A program made the position numbers and the translations under genes. Of a stretch of 64,000 nucleotides of DNA, positions 60,940 through 64,000 are shown in pieces; position 1 is the first letter of the stretch; each line of letters starts with the position of its first letter. Source of the stretch: an uncultured Mycobacteriaceae bacterium (GTDB lineage: Bacteria > Actinomycetota > Actinomycetes > Mycobacteriales > Mycobacteriaceae); the NCBI GenBank assembly GCA_902826815.1, contig CADEGF010000002.1:177253-241252 (forward strand), in the 5' to 3' direction. Under the pieces are notes generated by a model that was not told where the DNA came from, made no database searches, and saw only the letters and a list, made by a program, of their open reading frames with translations.

Positions 60940-61566
60940 TCACCGCGTCGGGGTCGGAGTGGGTTGACCCGGGCCGGTGGGTGCCGGTTGCTGGTCGGGG
61001 TTGATGAAACCGTCGGCGCCTTGCTGGATACCGATCGTCGGTACCGCGAGGTTCAGCGCAGCTTGGCCGGCATTGCTCTGGATGCCTTGCAGATTCGCAT
61101 CGATGGTGGGCTGGACGGCCGCGAACGACTCCGGCGACCAGTCGGGGTTGGTCAGCGAGTTCTTGTTGTGTTCATAGAGCTCTGCCAAGCTCATGTTGGC
61201 GATCTGTTCGGGGGTCAGCGAAGGGTCGCCTGCGATGTCGTTGAGCATGTCTTTACCGGCGTCGGCGGACGACTGCACTTGCTGCGCGATCATGCCGTCG
61301 CCGACATCTAGTGCTGAACCGATGTCGTTGGCCGCCACGACCAACGCCCTGGTGCCGTACTCCCAGCGCCCCACGAAGTTGTCGACGCCGGCCTTGGCCG
61401 CCGGGTGGCTGGCCTCTTCGCCAGTGAGAGAAAGGTTGTCGAATCCGCGGCCGAGCTGACTCTCGTAGCTGCCAAGCGGGCCGCCCGTGAGGTCCCCGAT
61501 GACGCCGTTGATACCGTCGGCGGCCTTCTTGAGATTCTCGGGCGTTACGTTGAATACCTCGGTCAT
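60940..61566 (-). CDS. T7SS-type helical partner of the RHS toxin (208 aa)
   Basis: The protein begins MTEVFNVTPENLKKAADGINGVIGDL, typical of EspC/WXG-type small T7SS proteins, with a second helix VDNFVGRWEYGTRALVVAANDIGSALDVGD. The rest is helical with LTPEQIANMSLAELYEHNKNSL and a Pro-rich end (PAPTGPGQPTPTPTR). The ATG overlaps the SseB-like stop (ATGA) and the toxin GTG lies 42 bp downstream. It probably forms the export-competent dimer with the toxin N-domain. The ATG start at 61566 is fixed by the overlap rather than a strong ribosome site. Confidence 0.7.
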   Translation of the reverse strand: MTEVFNVTPENLKKAADGINGVIGDLTGGPLGSYESQLGRGFDNLSLTGEEASHPAAKAGVDNFVGRWEYGTRALVVAANDIGSALDVGDGMIAQQVQSSADAGKDMLNDIAGDPSLTPEQIANMSLAELYEHNKNSLTNPDWSPESFAAVQPTIDANLQGIQSNAGQAALNLAVPTIGIQQGADGFINPDQQPAPTGPGQPTPTPTR

Positions 61567-61961
61567 TTCGTCACCAGCTCCCCAGTGTCGACATCGATGT
61601 AGTTGTGCGGGGTGAAGTCGGACACCGGCGGGAAAGCCATCACATCCGAGCTGGCAGCGTCGATCACCAGCCCGGTCGGAGTGGGAGCAGCCTCGAGTAG
61701 ACCCTCGATCACCGCGTGTCCGTAGAGCTCGAGGAATTCGATCTCGCCTTGGTCGCGGCCCGCGGCGTCGGCAAATCGGGCGCAGCGGGTCACATCGGTG
61801 AACGCCGTCATCCAGGGCAGGCCGCCCAGTCGCCACGTGAAGACGTTGCCTTCGACGTCCAGCGGTACGACCAGCGTGGCCGTACGCAGCGACTCGACCA
61901 ACGCCGAGCCGTCGCCGAAACCGGCCAGGTACGCGGCGCGCTCGGTGGCGAAATCAGCCAT
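61563..61961 (-). CDS. SseB-like N-terminal domain protein (132 aa)
   Basis: ATG 61961 gives MADFATERAAYLAGFGDGSALVESLRTATLVVPLDVEGNVFTWRLGGLPWMTAFTDV (read in short parts: LVVPLDVEGN, GGLPWMTAFTDVTRCARFA), the pattern of the SseB N-terminal domain, in which a strand pair with VPL and an AFTD segment recur. It ends DVDTGELVTK. SseB-like proteins occur near T7SS genes in actinobacteria and may assist effectors. The upstream longer frame has no ribosome site. It is coupled to the toxin partner gene and lies 89 bp after the lipoprotein gene. Confidence 0.7.
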   Translation of the reverse strand: MADFATERAAYLAGFGDGSALVESLRTATLVVPLDVEGNVFTWRLGGLPWMTAFTDVTRCARFADAAGRDQGEIEFLELYGHAVIEGLLEAAPTPTGLVIDAASSDVMAFPPVSDFTPHNYIDVDTGELVTK

Positions 61962-62050
61962 CGTCGGACCCCCAACAGCGTTAACAGCAACTTCGCAGAG
62001 CCTATCCGCAAACATCCTACTGTGCTCGGCGGGCGGCCCGATGCACCAAT

Positions 62051-62617
62051 TCAGGGCAGCGGCGCCAGACATACCACCCGTACCGGCTTCGGGTACTCGT
62101 AGCGCATTTCGCCAGGGCCGCACTCCACAGGAGCGGCGCTGCCGTCTACTTGACTGACCGCCCGGAACATCTCGGGCCGCGCCTCGGCGCAGTCGGCCTG
62201 GAAGTAGTAGCCCCTGTCGCGGTGGTAGCAGGCCTGCGGTATCACGTTGAGCGCAAAGCACCAGATGAGTTCGGTGGGCGCGGGGTTGTTGAGCCGTGGC
62301 TGCTTGGTGCCCGACTGGTCGACGACGGCGTAGGCGCTGTCCGGGTTGCGTTTGCCGTCCGGGCACGGCTGGCTGGCTTCCGACGTCCACGCCAGCTCGT
62401 AGGGGGTGAACGCGTCGGGGCACGGCTTGGCCAGCGCGTTGGTCTGCAGGCCACCGTCGATGTCGCCGGCGTAGAAACACTCCCCGACGACTCCCGCCGA
62501 CAGTCGTTTGGTCGTCGTACCGCTGGTGTAGTTGCCCGCGACGCCACCGTCCTTTGCGCAGCCCACTGCGGTCGCCAGCACGACGGTGCCGATCGCCGCG
62601 ACGCCCGCGACCCTCAC
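62051..62617 (-). CDS. Lipoprotein in the toxin island (188 aa)
   Basis: GTG 62617 overlaps the MinD-like stop (GTGA). A signal peptide (VRVAGVAAIGTVVLATAVGC) has Cys at about 20, a slightly non-standard lipobox (A-V-G-C). The exported part has many Cys (GECFYAGDIDGG, AKPCPDAF, QPCPDGKRN, IWCFALN, QACYHR, DCAEAR, VECGPG, VVCLAPL), suggesting a disulfide-rich fold. Function unknown; it resembles septum-type lipoproteins with repeated C-x-G elements. It may be an anchor for the secretion of the RHS toxin. Confidence 0.75.
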   Translation of the reverse strand: MRVAGVAAIGTVVLATAVGCAKDGGVAGNYTSGTTTKRLSAGVVGECFYAGDIDGGLQTNALAKPCPDAFTPYELAWTSEASQPCPDGKRNPDSAYAVVDQSGTKQPRLNNPAPTELIWCFALNVIPQACYHRDRGYYFQADCAEARPEMFRAVSQVDGSAAPVECGPGEMRYEYPKPVRVVCLAPLP

Positions 62618-63834
62618 GGCGTCGAAGCGTCCTCGAAACGGCTGGCCAACTCTGCTGCGACGTCGATATAGGCCAACTGGGTGCGTCGGCCGAGGGCCTC
62701 GAAATCCAGCGTCAACGCGTCCCGCAGATGCGAGTCCCACGGCACCACCTTGACGGCCTGGACGTACGGCGCGAACTGCTCGGAGATGTTGGCGACGAAC
62801 TCCTTGCTGCCGCCGCGGAACGCATCGTTGAGCACGACGACGGTCCGGCGCAGCAAATCTTCGCCGTTACGGGCGGCCAGCCATTGAATCGTCTGCCCGG
62901 CGGCGCGTGCGTGCTCCGCCTGCATCGTCGAGACGATGACAAGTGCGCTGGCCGAACTGAGCACGCCCTGCATGACGGGATGGTCGATGTCACAGCCACA
63001 GTCGATCAGCGACAGCTGGTAGAACTGCTGCGCGCGAGCCAACGCCGAGTTGAACACGTCGGCATCCAGCGCCAGCGGGTTGGCGACATTCTGATTGCCC
63101 GCGAGCACTTCCAGGCCTTCGTGGTTCTTGCCGGTGTGCCTACGTGCCATCGGATAGGTCGTGAGCTGGTCGTCGGAGATCCAGTCGCGTACCGACGCCA
63201 CGGTCGACGGGTCGATCACGGAGCCGAGGCTGCCGTAGGTCGGATTGGCGTCAATGGCAATGACGGGTTCGGTGCGGAACTTCGCAAAGACGGTTCCGAC
63301 GCCGGCTGTCGTGCGCGTCTTGCCGACTCCACCTTTGACCGAGATGAAAGCGATCTGATAGGTCCGCGGGATGTTGCCTGCGATAAGCCGCTTCTGGGCG
63401 TTGAGACGCTGTTCGAAAGGCGACTGGCCTGGATTGATCGTTTTGAAGCTGGCATCGTAGACGAACTTTCGCCACCCCATCTCCGGCGGCTGCTTGCGGG
63501 TTCTGATCAGGGATTCGGTTTCGATCTGATAGCTCATCCCAATCGGACCGGTGTGCTCGGGGCGCTCCGCGGGCTGCCACTGCGCCGATGGCTGCGCCGC
63601 GCCCGCGAGGTCGGGGCGCTGCGGAGGCGCATGGGGGAAACCCTGCGGGCGCCCGTGCGAGACGGGCGGCGGGCCGAGCGGTCGCGGCGAGGCCGAGGGC
63701 TCGGGCGGCGCGGGTGGTCGTTGCGCGCGCGACTCCTGCCGTTCCCAGGGGGGTACATCGGCGGCAAGCCGCCGCGGTTCGCCGCCCCAGCGCGGGGCTG
63801 CGTCGTCCTCAGGTGGGGTGTCGCGAGGGTCCAT
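62614..63834 (-). CDS. EspI-like MinD/ParA-family ATPase (406 aa)
   Basis: ATG 63834 (MDPRDTPPEDDAAPRWGGE) is preferred over an upstream in-frame start without a ribosome site; AGAAAGG lies upstream. A ~105-residue Pro/Arg/Gln extension is followed by GWRKFVYDASFKTINPGQSP, the segment found before the ATPase in the other EspI-like proteins, then AFISVKGGVGKTRTTAGVG, IAIDANPTYGSLG and LIDCGCDIDHPVMQGVL. It heads the toxin-island operon. Resembles Rv3888c-type ESX-2 ATPases in size. Fourth EspI-like protein in the window. Confidence 0.85.
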   Translation of the reverse strand: MDPRDTPPEDDAAPRWGGEPRRLAADVPPWERQESRAQRPPAPPEPSASPRPLGPPPVSHGRPQGFPHAPPQRPDLAGAAQPSAQWQPAERPEHTGPIGMSYQIETESLIRTRKQPPEMGWRKFVYDASFKTINPGQSPFEQRLNAQKRLIAGNIPRTYQIAFISVKGGVGKTRTTAGVGTVFAKFRTEPVIAIDANPTYGSLGSVIDPSTVASVRDWISDDQLTTYPMARRHTGKNHEGLEVLAGNQNVANPLALDADVFNSALARAQQFYQLSLIDCGCDIDHPVMQGVLSSASALVIVSTMQAEHARAAGQTIQWLAARNGEDLLRRTVVVLNDAFRGGSKEFVANISEQFAPYVQAVKVVPWDSHLRDALTLDFEALGRRTQLAYIDVAAELASRFEDASTP

Positions 63835-64000
63835 CGGCCGTTCACTGGCCTTTCTGGTCGGCGGTATCCGGCCCGATCGTAGCCGTGTCCACGACACTGT
63901 CGTTAGCCCGCATTTCCTGGCGGCGAGACTGCACTGACGGCGGCGTCTACTCGGGCGGATTCATACGGTCAATGCAACATCCATGGATTTGGGAGGTTGC
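63835..64000. other. Upstream region of the toxin-island operon, no gene recognised
   Basis: No credible gene is seen. GTGTC (63885-63889) and GACAC (63893-63897) form a short inverted repeat ahead of the MinD-like start, and TACGAT (complement of about 63876-63881) could serve as a -10. Evidence is weak. Confidence 0.3.

Noticed and set aside
1-64000. tRNA, rRNA, insertion sequences or phage attachment sites
   Set aside because: None seen; no transposase motifs, terminal inverted repeats with target duplications or tRNA-like cloverleaf sequences were found by eye.

Overview
The window is high-GC DNA from a mycobacterium, most likely a Mycolicibacterium-type environmental species. The evidence is the density of ESX/type VII secretion (T7SS) genes, PE and PPE proteins, an MPT63-type secreted antigen, a DUF5336 '34 kDa antigen' relative, frequent GTG/TTG starts and many 4-bp ATGA/GTGA gene overlaps. 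No rRNA, tRNA, CRISPR array or insertion sequence was seen.

Region 1 (1-9988, all minus strand) is one end of an ESX locus that runs off the left edge. In transcription order it holds a 50-aa ORF, a DUF4226-type protein, an EspC-like protein, a YbaB-like protein, a two-domain Esp substrate, an EspL-like protein, eccCa, eccCb, PE, PPE and two WXG100 proteins resembling EsxD and EsxC. This order and the PPE69-like PPE point to an ESX-2-like system. Its EccC is split at an unusual place, and two of its three nucleotide sites are degenerate.

Region 2 (10065-15981) is a complete fructose PTS: ptsH, fruA, fruK and fruR on the minus strand, with ptsI divergent. The divergent promoter has both -35 boxes inside one palindrome. 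From memory, M. smegmatis has PTS genes beside ESX-1, so this is probably a conserved ESX boundary. An MPT63-like secreted protein with a repeat tail follows.

Region 3 (17066-53140) is a large second ESX locus with a scrambled layout. eccA and two MinD/EspI-like ATPases run leftward. A substrate operon runs rightward (22570-31598): two YbaB-like proteins, EspC-like, EspA/EspE-like, PE-like, PPE-like, EspG, two Esx proteins, a small protein, an EspB-like protein, a KAS III-like enzyme and an EspG-like protein. A minus-strand trio follows (helical protein, 770-aa WXG-type protein, lipoprotein), then a second copy of the EspG-like protein. A long minus-strand operon (48263 to 36032) encodes EccC, EccD, MycP, an EspI-like ATPase and three membrane-anchored accessory proteins. 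A second eccD (+), eccB (-) and eccE (+) sit in separate orientations. The KAS III-like gene, translationally coupled on both sides inside an ESX substrate operon, is the most unexpected gene here.

Region 4 (54220-63834, minus strand) looks like a polymorphic toxin island: MinD-like ATPase, lipoprotein, SseB-like protein, small T7SS-type partner, a 2035-residue RHS toxin with a T7SS-type N-terminus and a 143-residue variable tip, and an overlapping 155-aa putative immunity gene. An orphan, stop-truncated RHS fragment lies just downstream of the immunity gene, as expected from toxin-tip replacement.
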